Program-made: the position numbers and the translations under genes | The notes under the pieces: model-generated | What the model was told of the DNA's origin: nothing | Database searches by the model: none | Seen by the model: only the letters and a program-made list of their open reading frames with translations | Shown here: in pieces, positions 34,206-46,343 of the stretch | Layout of the letters: each line of letters starts with the position of its first letter | How positions within the stretch are numbered: position 1 is the stretch's first letter | Source of the DNA: Timema cristinae | Lineage: Eukaryota; Arthropoda; Insecta; Phasmatodea; Timematidae | DNA: 64,000 bases | Direction of reading: 5' to 3' | Assembly: GCA_039000515.1 (NCBI GenBank) | Contig: JBCFYV010000012.1 | Span: forward strand, 43,650,355-43,714,354

Positions 34206-37020
34206 GAACAAAATACCAAAAATTATATTCAAACAATGTTTTTTTTATAAATAAATCTTCAACTGAGCAACGGTTTCGTACTTTCACTGAAGTAAATATA
34301 TTATCTACTATATAACCTTTTATTGAAATGCATCTCCCAGATGTTGGGGGTCAATATTATATTATTACCATTCTCAATCATTTTACAACAAATGGAAATG
34401 GGACACATCCGTCCAGAAATGAAGCCATTGATTTTTAAAAGGGTATTATTCAAATAAATGAAATAATAGAATATGAAGGAGACAGATTACGCTTGCAATT
34501 AATTACCTGTATGACAAATTACAATTTTCTTCCAAAATAAAAAGTTGATTTTTCTAATAAATTTTGAGATTTTGTTCAATCTTTGGGTCCAATTTATAAT
34601 TAAAAATTTTCATAATTTGATCATTATCTGGGGAGCGCGTTACCCGCACATAATAATTGTAAATATAATATTTTATAGTACATGGAAAAAGTATTTCTTA
34701 AATTAGCTCGTAAATGTTGACACATAACACATATTTTTCGAAATTTAATTGTAAAATTTAATGTCTTTCATACTTTTCTATTTATCTTTGTTAAGAATTT
34801 CAATTTTCTAACACACCAAAGGATTTTTTTTAAATGTTTTTTTTTTAAATTTAAAACCCCACTATACCAACTTCCCAAATTCCATTGACCATATTTTAAA
34901 TTGTAAACATACATACTCTTCTAATTATTTAAAGTTGCGCATATAAATGTTTGTAAATTTTTCAATATTCCACCATTCGGAAAGTGTCTATTAGTAGAAG
35001 AAATTCTTAGGGAGATTTATTTTTCCCATTTTTCGGCCATTAATTTGAATTTTGAATTTTTTCTGAGTTTTGTGGCTAGCTTTTATATAGGCATTACAAA
35101 TATCAAACTTAGACCATACCACATTGAGAAGTAGTTTTTCGTGATTGACTAAAATTATAAACACATAGATGGACTACATTATTTTATTATTATTATTATT
35201 ATTATCATCATTATATTTGGAGGATTTTTGTTTCCATTCATAAACGCTCGTTGTCAGGAGATATAAAATAATTGGTTTGTATATATTTCCAAACCCCTCG
35301 TCTTCAAGGAGACTTACACAGAAATGTATGTATACAATACATGTTAACATATTGGAATAATGTTACACATCTAAGATGCAAATGTAACCAAACTAAATAG
35401 TGTGTTTTAACTCTGTTTCGCTCGCTGATGAAATAGCGTTATGGGATATATCTTATCATGTTAGCTGAAAAATAATGAGTAGGTCTACTAAAGAAAATGT
35501 CCCATATCGATCCAATGAATACTTTTTTAGTTTACTGACAATAAACAAATGGATGGACATAGATAAAAGGCAGATCTAGATTTTTACTGTATATGTAGAG
35601 ATTTATGTTCTTTCGTTAACCTTCACTCGCTTTTATCAAATATTTTTGCATCAATCACTATTAATTCGTTTATCTTGTTTATGATGTGCATCAAGATTGC
35701 ACTGTTAATGGATTGCGTTTATTTGTGCACTCATTATTTGGACACTGGACACGGTAAAAAAATTCCTTTAAATAATTGATTTAGTTTAATTGATTTATTT
35801 ACATGATGGTTTTTTGATTGCCATCATTATCTAAAGATTGTACAATGAGGAACTATCATAAAGTGGGCAGCCAGTTGCCAAACGATATAATTTTACAAAG
35901 TTTGTTGCATCTTAACCATGCGAATAACGGGACAAACTGGTCGGATATAATAAGAACATGTTTTTTCCTATCAACTTTGACAATATTTTACTTTATTAGT
36001 AGTACTGTTGTATAGGTCCACTATTCTATGCCATATGATTTCTTCAAGTGGCCCTGGTAGAGTTTATTTCACTCACTTTAGTCAAATCGATTGTGAACAA
36101 ATTTGACTATAGATTTATTGAAATAAACAGAGACCTGATAATTTGAAAAGTAACATTAACCTTTAATCTAAATTTATATTAGTAATACGCTAATTGCATT
36201 CAAAAAATATTTCATTTTACTATAATCTTAGTTTGTTAAAGTTATCATCATCAATGAGAAATTATAAAAATATCTAGTTTAAATTAAATGAAATAAGTAC
36301 CGGTAATACATTTACATTGGATCTGAAAATTGACAGTTAAAGACCATATACATTGAGTGTAAATATGAAATTTGACTGTACTGATTGTATAGCTGTCCAA
36401 GGATTCCTCTCTTACCTAAATCCAAATTTTGGATTTATTTTTGATTATTGATATCATTTAAATACAAAATAATAAAGTTAATAATATAATGAATAGCCCT
36501 AATAAAGTAAAATCATTTTAAGGGAAAATCTAGATGTTCTTTTGATACAAATCGACTGTTAATTAATATTAGTTTAATTCATTAAAAGAATATGAATGCT
36601 TAAAACCACATTATTTCAAACACATTAGATATTTAAATAATAATGTTTTGTTTTATATTTTTAACACTTCATAACTAACCTGATGACTTCAACTAATAGT
36701 GTAATATAGTTTATGTAAAATTACTTACACAGCTACCTTCTATAATAAATTATCTCACTACTAGTTTGTTCAAAAAATAATAATTTATACACTAGTGTTT
36801 GGAAATTATGAGCATACAAGTCATTAATACCATAAGTAATTTTTCATGTCTTATGATTAGTTACTCAGCTACTTAACTATTCTTTTAAGAAAATTTATTA
36901 TTTAAAAGGAACTGGAGCCCAAAAAAGTTTTTGATCATAACTGTACTTAGATCCCCCTCCCCTTTTCTCTTCCCAAAAAAGTCAAGGTGTTAATCCGGCT
37001 CTTTTTTTCCACCTTCCACA
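34206..37020. other. AT-rich spacer, no gene seen
   Basis: Includes an (ATT)n run at 35,185-35,205 and a 65-codon frame at 35,818-36,015 without motifs. No gene supported. Confidence 0.5.
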
Positions 37021-37026
37021 TGCACC

Positions 37027-37242
37027 TCACACCGGTGGTTGTCCTCTATCCTCTTTCTTCCTGAATAAAAGAGATCCTCTTGAAAACACCTGCCCTAATG
37101 TATCAACCCGGTCTCGAACAGGTCTCAGTGATGAACGCACCCGCCAACGGACCACACTCTTGCCGACACGTTTACCAGAGGAACCGCCTAAACCACGTGG
37201 GTCCTCTCGAGCTATGATCGTGTGCAGAACCTTCAGCAACAT
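37027..37242 (-). CDS. Possible 71-residue basic protein or exon in a GC-rich island, unidentified
   Basis: Minus-strand ATG at 37,242, stop at 37,027. The peptide begins MLLKVLHTIIAREDPRG and is Arg/Lys/Gly/Ser-rich (GGSSGKRVGKSVVRWRVRSS). Third-position GC is about half, against a surrounding background of roughly 30% GC, which is coding-like. The frame stays partly open upstream. An AG following a modest T-rich stretch (…gttcttag, about 37,282) could be an acceptor. The plus strand is also open from about 36,990 to 37,399 through RSRTGLSDERTRQRTTLLP, LPEEPPKPRGSSRAMIVC and ISPVLFYSPFKG, so strand is uncertain. No domain was recognised and no expression evidence is visible. It could be a host exon, a retrocopy or a decayed element. 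Confidence 0.25.
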   Translation of the reverse strand: MLLKVLHTIIAREDPRGLGGSSGKRVGKSVVRWRVRSSLRPVRDRVDTLGQVFSRGSLLFRKKEDRGQPPV

Positions 37243-37399
37243 AATCTCTCCTGTCCTGTTCTACTCCCCGTTCAAGGGTGACCTAAGAACTTTGTACACA
37301 CTAGTAGAAGCTGGAATTTGGAGGAGCCAGTTTAAGATCATTCGGCCATCAAAGATTACTGCACGGTTATTTTATCAAGCGTGTAGTTATAAACTATAG

Positions 37400-37554
37400 A
37401 TAGTGATTGAATTATTTCAAATGATTATAGTTCACTAGATCAAAGGGCTCAAACTAATAATTTTATGCCTTTTTCGTGCAATTGATAAGGCAAAGTAATT
37501 AATGTATGAGGACAAAGTTTAATTAAATTATAAAATCATATGAGGTTTACGGAA
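37400..37554. other. AT-rich spacer
   Basis: Nothing supported. Confidence 0.5.
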
Positions 37555-37750
37555 TTAAGTAATATTAATATATTTAGTAATTCATTTATTATATAAATAT
37601 TTCACTGATATATTATTATTAATATATTTCAATACATATTAATATTTTATTAATATTAATATTTCACTGATATATTATTATTAATATTATTTCAATACAT
37701 ATTAATATTTTTTATTAAAATATACATATTAATATCATTAGTATAACTAT
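37555..37750. repeat. Extremely AT-rich tandem repeat, 62-bp period
   Basis: ATTTCACTGATATATTATTA, TTAATAT and TTTCAATACATATTAATA recur with the same order at 37,599 and 37,661 (62 bases apart), followed by more TTAATATT units. Confidence 0.75.
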
Positions 37751-38514
37751 TAGTAAGAATAATATAAGTATTATATATATTTCAATTAAATTCTTATTTA
37801 TTAATATTATAGTAAATTATTAAAGCTAACATAGTAATAATACTAAAATTATTAATATTTAAATCTGTAAACCTCATATAAATGTTTAATTATACAAAGT
37901 TTCCGCTCCATATATTAATAAAATTACTTTACCTTAACAATGGTAAGCAAAAAGCATAAAATAGCAAGTTTTCACCATTTTTAACTTGTAAAATTAAATG
38001 ATTTAAATCATTGAATAACTATTTATTGCTTATAATTATATATGTGAGAAATTTCTACAATAAAATGTTGATGGTCAAATTACCTAAAAGGAATTTAAGG
38101 GTTTGGAGCAATAAAATTCTATGCTACAAACCATATATTTTAACGTCTAAATTTTAATTTTTAAAAATATACATTATTAGGATGATTGAGTAATTCTAAT
38201 TTGGCACTAATTTGATGAAAACTTTGAACTTTAACAAGTTATTTCAAAGAATATTAATATTCTTAAGGAAGTAGCCTTTATATCCCTGCTACAGTTATTG
38301 CGGCACTGCATATCACTTCCCCAAGCCCTTCTATTGTATACACATTTTCGTAGAAGGGAATATGAAAAACCACGCAGGAAAATATATCTTAGAACTACCG
38401 GGAACGAATTCTAATCTATATGAACCTGGAATTTATTCTCCGTTCCCACAGATGTAGTTACTAACATAAAGCATAGTTTTGCTCTGCGTCCCCGTTGGAG
38501 AAATCGGCATATTT
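37751..38514. other. AT-rich spacer, no gene seen
   Basis: No supported feature. Confidence 0.5.
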
Positions 38515-38640
38515 ACATTAATGCGATAGGGATGAAAAAGTTATCATTAAGAAATTACGAGTATGTACCTGAATTATCTTGAAGGGAGAATGAAAAGCCA
38601 TAAAACACTGTCAATACATCCAGCTGAGCTATGAGCTTCC
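38515..38640 (-). repeat. SINE A, decayed, reverse orientation
   Basis: ACGAGTATGTACCTGAATTA, TTGAAGGGAGAATGAAAAGCC and AGCTGAGCTATGAGC match the family A body and head complement. The tail is barely recognisable. Confidence 0.4.
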
Positions 38641-39939
38641 ATCTCTTCATAAACTTCAGGTAAGTGTAGAGGAGCTTTACATTTAGTGTTCATGAACACC
38701 GATAAGACTATTATAAAGTTACCATAAAACCAACAATATAATTTATTTTAAAGTAAAAGTATTATGGAATAATAAAAATAATAATAATTATGTATGAAAG
38801 TAATATTTAGGAAGCTTTTACATTTTTCTATTGTAGACAGTTTACATATAATTTAATGATAAGTTAGTAAAAATGAGGTGGCCGGCAAATTATGTTAGTA
38901 TATTTAGGGGGCTACAAATAAAAAGTTTAAGATCCACTGCACTAAATTTCTTAACAATATAATTACAATTTGTTTTATAACACAAAAGTTTACAAACAAT
39001 ATATTAAGCCCAAGTCTTATCTTATATAAATATATATGTAAAGCAAATATAAGCTACCTTTAAAACTCTTAACCGCAATGTTTCGACGCATGTTTGATAC
39101 ATTATCGCTTACAATAGCATTAACACCCTTGTAATCAAATGTGGTAAAGACAAGTTGAAACTCATCGGCTATTTTTTTAATCACTATTTAGGGAATTCCA
39201 TTGCACATACAGCATTAGGGTCTCAATACCCCAGGCATTCATAATAACTGGACAAATTAAGGGTATCACCTACTTGAAGTGTAATATAACTACAATAATG
39301 TATTTAATTGGTGATATATGTTCTAAAGCTTTAAGACCACTATAGATTCTCATTTATCTTATAATTGCTGTTGTGTACAAGTTAAAAGTTTATTTTATTC
39401 TTTTAAAGAAGGCTGAATCTATTTTTTTAACTAATTCGTTTTTATCTCAGAGTTGTGACATTTTACGTGAAACGTACTTGAAAATTATACAAATTTCACC
39501 TTATCATGGTTTATTTTTAAATTATTAAAATTAAAATATGATGTTTTTAATCTTATAGTTATAAGTAAATATATTTATTTGTCATCAATACTGTCTTTTG
39601 TAGGACAAAAATTCTTAAATAATGCGAAAGATCAGGACGTCTACAAAGAGTCTTAGTACTCCGGTAGGCATCCCCCTTAAAGAATTAAGAAAGAGCTAAT
39701 GTGCATTATAAAAAACTTCACCATTTATGTTGAGATGAATCGTGTATTATATATTAAATGTCAAACTACCGCAACAAGACAAATAAAACAAGGCAGAGAA
39801 GAATTATTTTCTGACAAAAACTGGTCATTTCATAAATTTTTTTTTCTCTCGTTGCGATGACATTAACGGACACACGGTACATATTCATATAGTACTTCAT
39901 TAAATATATGAGTGTAACGGAATTAAAAAGTAACAACAC
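38641..39939. other. AT-rich spacer, no gene seen
   Basis: No supported feature. Confidence 0.5.
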
Positions 39940-40275
39940 AGGACCGGGCCTGAATAAATACCACCAAATTTTCCACCTGCCATGACGGTGAACTCTCGTT
40001 AGGTGGCAGCAGATGGGCGGGCCTGCGGGATGGACGGACAGAGTCTCCTAGAAGTTCCATCGCACAAAAACCGATCGATGCGACGGTCACTTATACGGTG
40101 CAACTCATTTGGGTTTACCGGTCCTCTTAAACTTCACACCTGCAGCCTTTGTGGGTAGCAATTTACAAGTGCGCAGCTCCCCCTGGCTGTGTGATTAAAA
40201 GTGACCGGCCGTAAAACTAGGTGCGCGTTGAGATGCAGGGCAGGACAACAAAATGAAGCGCAACTGGGGTGCATA
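39940..40275. other. GC-rich, CpG-containing island
   Basis: About 330 bases with much higher GC than the flanks. They include GC-box-like GATGGGCGGGCC (about 40,009), CGATCGATGCGACGG (about 40,071), CCGGCC and GTGCGCGTTGAG. This composition could mark a promoter or CpG-rich exon. However, no TATA, initiator or donor with an attached open frame is convincing. The 127-codon minus frame at 40,517-40,134 extends far into AT-rich sequence, is hydrophobic/Tyr-rich there and overlaps a second frame, so I do not call it. Confidence 0.3.
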
Positions 40276-40379
40276 TATTGAATGAAAACCAGATATAGAA
40301 AATGTTGTTGTATGCAATAAATATATAATGTGGTCACTATACACATGGCAAGATTTAGTATGAAATGGTACTTGAGCCA

Positions 40380-41515
40380 CAACTTGATGTGTTTCCCTGC
40401 TTCGTAATGTATACAATTTTGTTCATAAACACTCAAAACTTGTATATATGCACTACCATGATTATTAATTTGCGATTTCATATCCCTAAATATTATTAAC
40501 CAAAATCTTCCAAGCATCTACCTGCTTTGTAATATGTAATTTATTGTTGATAAACCCTAGTTTAGAAAACCTACCATTGTTTTTTACACCACAATAGAGA
40601 AACTGCCAATTTTATGATTGGACCAATTTCTGCTCATTCCGTGAACTGGCTTCTTCTTTTGACCATCTCACGAAATGGGAATCAATTTAATTAACTCTTG
40701 CCCATTTCGTGAAATGGAACTTATTGTATTATCTATCTACCACAAACTTAACTGAAATTTGTATTAAGATATTATATTAAACTTACCCAACCTAACATAA
40801 CATTTTAGAAATGATTAAAAGTTAAATTAAGTTAAAGACCAAAACTGTTTTCACTTATTCATCTTACGGACTAGGCAAAAATTTGTCCAGTTTTGGAATT
40901 GTGTAAGGATTGGCGCTTCCCAGCTCATGAACTGTGCAGAGGTTGTGTTGCCCAGTGAAATGGCCAGGAAGAGAGGTCAATCCATGGAAAGGGAAAAAAT
41001 TCACCCGATTCATTAATTGGGCAAATTAATGAATATGAGGTTTAATTCATGCATTGCCATGATTAATAATGAGCAACTTACTATCCATAAATACTACTCA
41101 TCAAAATCTTTCGAACACTGTCCTATTTCGTAATCTGCGGTCTACTATCCATAAAAACTAGATACCAAAACCTGTCATGTATTGACCTGATTCATCATGT
41201 GTTCTCTACTATTTACCAACCCTAATAATTACAAAAACTTGCTATGTATTGCCCTTCATCGTAGTTGTGCATTATACAACCCAGAGCCCAAAACCTGGTG
41301 TGCGTGAATATGATTTGTAATGTGCACTCTACTATGCATCCATAAGTACTAATCATCAAAACCTGTCATACATTGACCTGTTTCGTAATGTTTGCTCTAT
41401 TATTCATAATCACTAGTTCCAAAAATCTACCGTGCGTTATCGGATTCGTAATCTACTCTTTAATACCCAATATCGCTATTTACCAAAACCTTTCCTAGGT
41501 TATTTAAGTCAAATT
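40380..41515. repeat. Interrupted degenerate minisatellite, about 70-75-bp unit
   Basis: The unit contains CAAAACCTGTCAT, ATTGACCTGTTTCGTAATGT and TCTACTATTCATAAATACTA. Two or more copies lie at 40,380-40,600 and about six in 41,045-41,515. The two arms also share a unique leader (GCACTACCATGATTATTAAT against GCATTGCCATGATTAATAAT). Between them is a different segment of about 440 bases (40,600-41,040). Confidence 0.65.
40600..41040. other. Segment interrupting the minisatellite
   Basis: Not part of the 70-75-bp array. It contains the inverted pair CCATCTCACGAAATGGG (about 40,662) and CCCATTTCGTGAAATGG (about 40,709), plus GCTCATTCCGTGAACTGG. No clear terminal repeats or target duplication were found, so insertion is only one possibility. 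Confidence 0.35.
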
Positions 41516-43600
41516 AAAGTTTAAAAATATCTCATACAATTGATTACTAGTGTTATTTAATGTTCTATTTAGCTTTTTACTTTGTGCAGTAAACAATAAA
41601 AAACTATTTATTATTTTGGTTAAAATGTTTATTTAGATTAACTATCGATTATATCCATTCTTGATATAATATTCAGGGATTTGTGACATGATAGACATAA
41701 CCTTTATTTTCAGTGCATAAAGGCTCTGTAAAAACAATCTCATACAACCTTTTGCTTAAGTTATTTACTGTTTTTATATTTTTAACTAACATACATATTT
41801 CTAAAGTGAAGGAAAGTAGTACGTGGAGAGTTATGCAGAAAGTACTTGATGGCAGACTCAGTGAATGGACTGCAATGAAGACTTTTTGAATATTAATTTA
41901 GAGATTATTAAGTGTACTGCTTGAATTCACTATAAAGAAGGCATTGTGGAATTCTAATTAAAAGAGCTAATCGTCATGTAAGCTCCTTCACTCTTCCCTA
42001 TTTTGTATTCTTTTATGGAACTAAAATCTAAGTGAGTACATGGTTTTCAAACACCTTAAATTTATTATTGTCAAATAAAGCAAGATACAATGATTTACAA
42101 ACATAAAGAACAACCAGTAAAACTATTTTTATATATACATTTTTTTATTATATTTTAGTTTTCTGCCCACAGTAATCCCACCAGTTCCTATTTATTTGTC
42201 ATTGGTATCAAGGAATTTTACCAGGTTCATTTCTTTCCACTTAAAACTTTTCCCATCAAGCTTCCATAATATTCATGATTTATGACAAGTATTCATGAAT
42301 TGTTGGGATCATTCTGTGTTAAAATTTGAACTAAACATAGTTTAGTAAACCAATGTTTTAATTATTTCTGACAAAAAATATTTTGTTACAAAAACTGCCA
42401 AATTACGAAATTTAACATTCGCATTCTTTATTCCTTTAAAATGGAGATGTATGGAATGCAAGTTAAGATAAATGTCTTTAATTTTTTTTATAAAAATCTT
42501 TTTTTTTTCAAAAATAAATAAAATACTGCTCCTGTAGATTATAAACATAGAATTTATTTTTATTCTCAACCCATTATGATATCAACAGTTGTTGAATATC
42601 AGTAATGATAATAACAGCATTAGATGAGGAACATTTTAAACGAAGTGAAAAATTTGTCATTAAAACCTGGACACCATCGACAAGTATTCGACGAATGTTA
42701 AAACCCCATGCTAAGAAAGTTAAACTCTACGATTTTAATGGAGAATTATTTGATTTATTTTGAAAAAGAAAAGTTTTGAAACAAAAACTGCAAAAATACT
42801 TATCTTAACTTGCTTTCGCTAAGTCCCCAACTTAATAAATGGTGTTATCATTATAAACCTATCACTTTCGTGATGTCTGGTTTGATCAGTCATTTGCCAG
42901 ACTGTTAATGGTGAGAATGTTAAGTTTTGCTAACGGCCAGTGAGTGCTACTGGCACGCTACATTCTTATAGTGGAAATAGTTTTGCCGGTTTGAATTTCT
43001 TCCTGTTACACTTAAGATGTTTTAACACACTTTTCTTCTCACACGCATCATTGGAACGTGGAAAAAGAAACCAGTATTATCTTATGTGGTTTGTAAGATA
43101 TGGGTGTAACTAGATATCTATTTTACTAAATGGTTTGACCCTCTCTCACTATATAAAAAATTAACTACATTTCCACTAAATTAGAGTTTTTCAACTTTTG
43201 TATTCGTTACATACTTTAAAATCTGCATTTTTGGCAGCACAGTTTAAGTTATTTTGTAGCGATAACTAGTTAGAAATAACATAAGTTTTTGAAATATGGA
43301 AAAAAAAAGAGCTAAATGAAGAGATTCAAAACTCTACAATAGTATTAAGGTATTGTTTATTTTTATAGTAAAATTTAACTACTGGGCTATATAATTGTAA
43401 TTTAAACGGTAATAATGAAATAATTTGTTTTCGACGTGAAACTTAATCATCTTCGCCCTTTTAGCTATCACGTCAGCTATTGTTAAGTTTTCCAACTTAT
43501 TTGCATTAGGTGTTCACAATAGTTGGTAACCTTAATATCCATATATTTACATATATATAATATTTACACTTTGATAACATTAGGTGGCATAGCTTTGAAG
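41516..43600. other. AT-rich spacer, no gene seen
   Basis: A 75-codon AT-rich minus frame (42,342-42,569) has no motif. No gene supported. Confidence 0.5.
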
Positions 43601-43655
43601 GGTTGGCGGTATACTAATGTACCGAAGCACAATGGCTGAGAACCACTGTTCTAGA
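43601..43655. repeat. Possible isolated hAT-like terminus
   Basis: GGCTGAGAACCACTG (about 43,634-43,648) resembles the right end of hAT elements (GAGAACCACTG). No matching left end with a target duplication was found, so it is at best a relic. Confidence 0.25.
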
Positions 43656-43718
43656 ACCTCAAGCCCTCCTCATTCTCACAATAGTATAAATATGCGGATA
43701 TCTCATACGGTCAGCATG

Positions 43719-43741
43719 TCATAGAGCAGTGGTTCCCAACC
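43719..43741 (+). repeat. hAT left target duplication and TIR
   Basis: TCATAGAG followed by CAGTGGTTCCCAACC. Confidence 0.95.
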
Positions 43742-44139
43742 TTTTGTGGCCCATCTCCCCTTTCTGGAGGTTGACTAACACCTATCGCCCCCTTTTCATT
43801 TTCATTGTATGCCTAATTTAAATTTAAAGTAAAGTGTAAATAATAAAGCAGTTTTATTATTTTAAACAATTTTATTACCGTATATAAAAACAACCAAATC
43901 ATTTTTATCCAGTCACTTTTAAATAAAATAGAATTAAAAATTAAAATATACATTTTTTACAGATTTTTTTAAGAACAAAGAAGTGAAATAATTAACTAAG
44001 ATCATTGACAGTCATTTAAAAAACGAGTACATGTTTTCATTTTTAAATTGGAATCTGGAAGAATTAAGAAAGTTGACAGTTAAAATTTGAACAAATAAAT
44101 GAAAGTTTGAAAACTTTGTTATTGTTTTATTTTACCTTT

Positions 44140-45944
44140 TCAATGGCTGCCTTGTGCTTGGTAGATTTCAGTTAAAGCTTGAATATCCGGCTCAATGTTC
44201 GTCAAGTTCAGGCGCAAGTCTCCTTTGAGGCAAATGTCCAACTTATTTCTCTGTTTTGTGAGGAGCTGGACCACAGAATTAAATCCTTTTTCAACTAAAT
44301 ATGCTGATGGGAACGAGATGAGAAGTGGTTCAGTTTTTCCCCACAGTTGTGGATAAGTGTCAATAAGCTTCACCCATACTAACTCGTAACTGCTCTGCTT
44401 GAAAATGATTTTCACCTCACAGTCATATTTCAGATCTAGAAACTCTGTCTGCAAAGAGTTATCAAGCTTATTCACAGCTTCAAATGAGAATTGATCTAGA
44501 ATCCAATCCGGAATTTGTAACATGGTCAAATCTTCAAATCTTGATTCCATGTCAGTTTTTATCTGGTCAAGGTGATCAGTAAAAATTAGGATTTTTTCTT
44601 CTGGGAGTTCAGGAGTCTCGTTATCTGACACTGAACACTTTTAAAGGGTCGGAAACTGAATCAGCTCCTTACAGCCAATATTTACCTTGTGAATATCATA
44701 CTTGGCGATGAATGATGAAATAATTCCTTTGGCCTTGATAAGGTTCATCTTGTTTCCTTGAAGCCTTATATTGACTTTGTTCATTTTTTCAAAAATATCT
44801 GTAAGGTATGCAAGTTAAAGCTTGCGTTGCTTCAAATTCTCACTTAAATCAGGATCAGACGTGTCGAGAATCTCAGTAACTGTGTCAAATAATTCGAAGA
44901 AATGGCACAAACAGTTTCGTTTGGAAAGCCACCTCACGGCCGTATGTAGAAGCAAGCGTTCGAATTCCTCATCATTTTCATTGCAAAGATGTCTGAACAG
45001 ATGGTCATTGAGGGAATTATCTTTGATCTTGTTGACACCAGTAATAACCAGTTGTAGGGTTTCAGGCAGGACAACACTCAATTTTTTCTCAGCTAAGTGT
45101 AGACGATGAATGACACAGTGAATAGTGATGACCTCTAAGACTTCTTTCTTAAGGTGGGATAGAAACCCAGCATGACGACCTGACATGTCAGGAGCACCGT
45201 CTGTTGCACAAGTGCTCACGTTTGTTAGGGGAATCTCTTTTTTCTCAAAATAATTTTGCACCACTTTAAAAATCGACGATCCCTTCGTATCAGCGATCAA
45301 AGTTCTAGCAAACAACATTTCCTTGGTAATTTCCTTTTGTTCATTGATTAACCTCACATAAGCTAATAAAATTGCTTTGTTATCAATCACAGTTGATTCA
45401 TCACTCTGCAATCCAAATTTTACTTTTTTTCAACAAATTGATGAGTTTGGATTCAACGTCCATGGCCATTTTGTCAATTCAACTGGAAACAGTATTGTTG
45501 CTCAAAGGAACCGATAGACTTATCTTATTACTAGGGCCCTCGCCTAGCATGATTTCAACAATTTTTTTGGTAGCCGGTAAAACAAGAGTTTCGCCAATTG
45601 TGTGAGGTTTACCACATTTAGCGATCAATAAAGACACCTCGTAAGAAGCAAGAAGATCTTTGTCAAGATCGGTTGCTCGTTTTTTTAAATAATTCACTCA
45701 CATTAGGCCATTTATCAGCTTTAACTTTGAGGTTTTGAAAATAACTAAGTTCTTTACTCACTTTATCACTGTGTACTCTTGATAAATGATGTTTCATTTG
45801 CGAAGGTTTCATGGCTTCATTACTAGTAAATGTTTTATCATACAGAAGACCATGTGGAAATTGCACATTTTGTTGTGACGCGATAAAACCGAATTTTAAA
45901 TACTCAGATGAGTATTGACGACACTTCTTGTTTTTTGAATCCAT
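44140..45944 (-). pseudogene. hAT transposase (ZBED5/SCAND3-like), broken
   Basis: The start at 45,944 reads MDSKNKKCRQYSSEYLKFGF. The BED-finger region, HGLLYDKTFTSNEAMKPSQM then HHLSRVH, keeps the two His but has Gly and Tyr where the family has two Cys (each one base change). Frameshifts occur near 45,680 (into KKRATDLDKDLLASYEVSLL, HTIGETLVLPATKKIVEIM) and near 45,430 in an A-run; stops occur at about 45,477, 44,815 and 44,640. The core is then open for 198 codons (45,411-44,815). It has NVSTCATDGAPDMSGRHAGF (catalytic Asp region), ITIHCVIHRLHLAEK (Cys/His motif) and LLLHTAVRWLSKRNCLCHFF (conserved Trp). The C-terminal 163-codon piece ends with SAYLVEKGFNSVVQLLTKQR and LKGDLRLNLTNIEPDI, the hAT dimerisation region. 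Product when intact: a nuclear cut-and-paste transposase. Family assignment is from motif recognition. Confidence 0.9.
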
Positions 45945-46244
45945 TGTGCATGAACTTCTATACTTCAAAACAAACGCACAAAAACAGAAAAGACATGCAC
46001 ACAAACTGATGGTGAGGCACACAAAGGCTAGTGAAGACTGAAGACGAATGTAGGTCAATGGCAAGTGTGTTGTGATGGCAGGAGGGGGAGGGGGTTGAGT
46101 CACCAGTCGGCCGCGCTGAACAACAACAGGTGGGGGACTGTGAAGAGGGGTGAGTGCAGTGAACTTGCCGGCTGAGAATAGCCATTGACTCGTGCTACCC
46201 GGCAACTTCTACTTCAACTTCTATTTTAATTTTTCCTCCTTTGA

Positions 46245-46343
46245 ATACTCATCGCCCCCAAATCACCCCCCACTTATTTATTGCCCCCCTGATAATCCAA
46301 ATCGCCCACTTGAGGGCGATCGCCCCCAGGTTGGGAACCACTG
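46245..46343. repeat. hAT right subterminal C-rich repeats and TIR
   Basis: Repeated CATCGCCCCC, TTGCCCCCC, AATCGCCCA and GATCGCCCCC motifs, with GAGGGCGATCGCCCCC forming a small palindrome. The perfect 15-bp TIR follows. Such subterminal motifs are typical hAT transposase-binding candidates. Confidence 0.75.

Larger units (their letters stand above)
43727..46343 (-). mobile_element. hAT DNA transposon, 2,617 bp, with TIRs and 8-bp target duplication
   Basis: Perfect 15-bp terminal inverted repeats: CAGTGGTTCCCAACC at 43,727-43,741 and its reverse complement at 46,329-46,343. Both ends are flanked by the direct repeat TCATAGAG (43,719-43,726 and 46,344-46,351), the 8-bp duplication expected of hAT. 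A decayed transposase with hAT motifs lies inside on the minus strand. Subterminal C-rich motifs (ATCGCCCCC-like) are present near both ends and strongest at the right (46,245-46,330). Complete in structure but not autonomous because its gene is broken. Confidence 0.95.

Noticed and set aside
40134..40517. 127-residue open frame
   Set aside because: Spans the border between a GC island and an AT-rich minisatellite and overlaps another open frame; no motif.
44140..45944. Domesticated ZBED5/SCAND3-like host gene
   Set aside because: It sits between hAT TIRs with an 8-bp target duplication and has stops and frameshifts.
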